Source: Candidatus Tectimicrobiota bacterium
GTDB taxonomy: Bacteria; UBA8248
Direction of reading: 5' to 3'
Assembly: GCA_016184445.1 (NCBI GenBank)
Contig: JACPCT010000338.1
Span: forward strand, 1 to 5,120
DNA length: 5,120 bases
Shown: one piece after another, positions 4,713 through 5,120 of the stretch
Numbering within the stretch: position 1 is the first letter of the stretch
Layout of the letters: every line of letters starts with the position of its first letter
The notes under the pieces: generated by a model
Databases searched by the model: none
What the model was told of the DNA's origin: nothing
Seen by the model: the letters and a program-made list of their open reading frames with translations, nothing else
Program-made: the position numbers and the translations under genes

Positions 4713-4798
4713 CCCCCTCTCCCCTTGGGAGAGGGGGTGGGGAGGAGGGAGCATTCGCCTGGGATTTTTCCTCACCCCGGCCCTCTCCCAGAGGGAGA
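4713..4798. repeat. Palindromic dispersed-repeat-like element
   Basis: A perfect 11-bp stem, CCCCCTCTCCC (4713-4723) with GGGAGAGGGGG (4727-4737), has a 3-nt loop. A second hairpin, TCTCCC (4784-4789) with GGGAGA (4793-4798), follows. The stretch 4727-4745 also pairs imperfectly with 4770-4789, so the whole unit can fold as one long stem. CCTCACCCCGGCCCTCTCCC (4770-4789) resembles short palindromic intergenic repeats common in many GC-rich proteobacterial genomes. It lies between two convergent genes, a usual place for such repeats. No T-run follows either hairpin directly, so it is not a clear terminator. Copy number cannot be judged from one window. Confidence 0.6.
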
Positions 4799-4837
4799 AG
4801 ATCAAAACCTCGGAATGGCTACAGCGGGCGTTCCCCC

Positions 4838-5120
4838 TCAGCCCGCCACCCAGCCCCCGCCGCAGAGGAGGTCGCCCTCGTAGAAGACCGCCGCCTGGCC
4901 GGGCGCGACGGCCCCCAGGGCGGCGGGATCATCCGGCACCACCTCCGCCATCCCGCCCGGCAGGGGCCGGACGAGGCAGGGCGCCGCGCGCTGGCGGTGG
5001 CGCACCTGGACGAGGAGCCGCCGCCCCTCCCGCCCGATGGGGAGCGTCCACCGCACCCCCTCCGCCCGGAAGCGCTCCCGGTGAAGCTCCTCCCGCCCGC
5101 CCACCACCACCGTGGCGCTC
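4838..5120 (-). CDS. mnmA: tRNA-specific 2-thiouridylase MnmA, C-terminal part (5' end outside window)
   Basis: The last 94 or so codons of a minus-strand gene run off the window edge. The first readable residues are SATVVVGGREELHRERF, the start of the MnmA C-terminal beta-barrel region. LLVQVRHRQRAAPCLVRPL and GQAAVFYEGD, followed by CGGGWV near the end, are the hallmark terminal motifs. MnmA places the 2-thio group on the wobble uridine of tRNAs for Lys, Glu and Gln, using ATP and sulfur relay proteins. The PP-loop ATPase domain and the two catalytic cysteines lie upstream and are not visible, so activity cannot be judged. A GTG at 5110 is an internal valine, not the start. The stop codon is 199 bp from that of the convergent hinT gene. 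Confidence 0.93.
   Translation of the reverse strand, partial: SATVVVGGREELHRERFRAEGVRWTLPIGREGRRLLVQVRHRQRAAPCLVRPLPGGMAEVVPDDPAALGAVAPGQAAVFYEGDLLCGGGWVAG

Noticed and set aside
4757..4769. T-run at 4765-4769 as an intrinsic terminator for hinT
   Set aside because: The strong 11-bp hairpin ends at 4737, nearly 30 bases before the T-run, and no stable stem lies directly before it.
4639..4837. CRISPR array or mobile element with genes between hinT and mnmA
   Set aside because: There are only two inverted-repeat units, no regularly spaced direct repeats, and no convincing coding sequence; a 66-codon plus-strand frame is low-complexity.

Overview
This is a GC-rich, gene-dense bacterial window that reads as ordinary chromosome. 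It holds two housekeeping translation genes at the edges (rplU, and the 3' end of mnmA) and four metabolic or unknown genes between them. A lipoprotein with a clear lipobox and a DUF484 protein point to a Gram-negative, proteobacteria-like organism. The sequence alone does not fix the lineage; an uncultured deltaproteobacterial-type or similar GC-rich soil or marine group is only a guess. I see no phage genes, transposase, CRISPR array, RNA gene or defence system.

Layout. On the minus strand, bases 1768 to 17 hold a beta-hydroxyacid dehydrogenase gene, a small PEGA-domain lipoprotein gene close behind it, and then rplU. rplU has its own strong sigma70-type promoter and a structured leader. 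A Shine-Dalgarno at the very edge suggests that another gene, probably rpmA (L27), follows rplU. A divergent intergenic region (about 1769-1939) separates this group from the DUF484 gene (plus strand, 1940-2650). Its two promoters overlap at their -35 boxes. The DUF484 gene converges on a MmgE/PrpD-family gene (minus strand, 2657-4048) with only 6 bp between stop codons. A second divergent region (4049-4293) separates mmgE/prpD from a HinT-type HIT gene (plus strand, 4294-4638). A 199-bp gap with a palindromic dispersed-repeat-like element then leads to the 3' end of mnmA (minus strand).

How the genes relate. rplU and mnmA serve the ribosome and tRNA modification. The dehydrogenase and the MmgE/PrpD protein both belong to families acting on small hydroxy- or carboxylic acids, but they are in separate transcription units, so a shared pathway is not shown. 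The dehydrogenase and PEGA lipoprotein look co-transcribed, which is an odd pairing. No clearly new multi-gene system is visible. The parts most worth a second look are regulatory: a perfect 10-bp hairpin whose 3' arm takes in part of the mmgE/prpD Shine-Dalgarno, a nearby inverted repeat that could be an operator, the shared -35 divergent promoter, and the compound hairpin in the rplU leader. The MmgE/PrpD protein also differs from the usual active-site motif.
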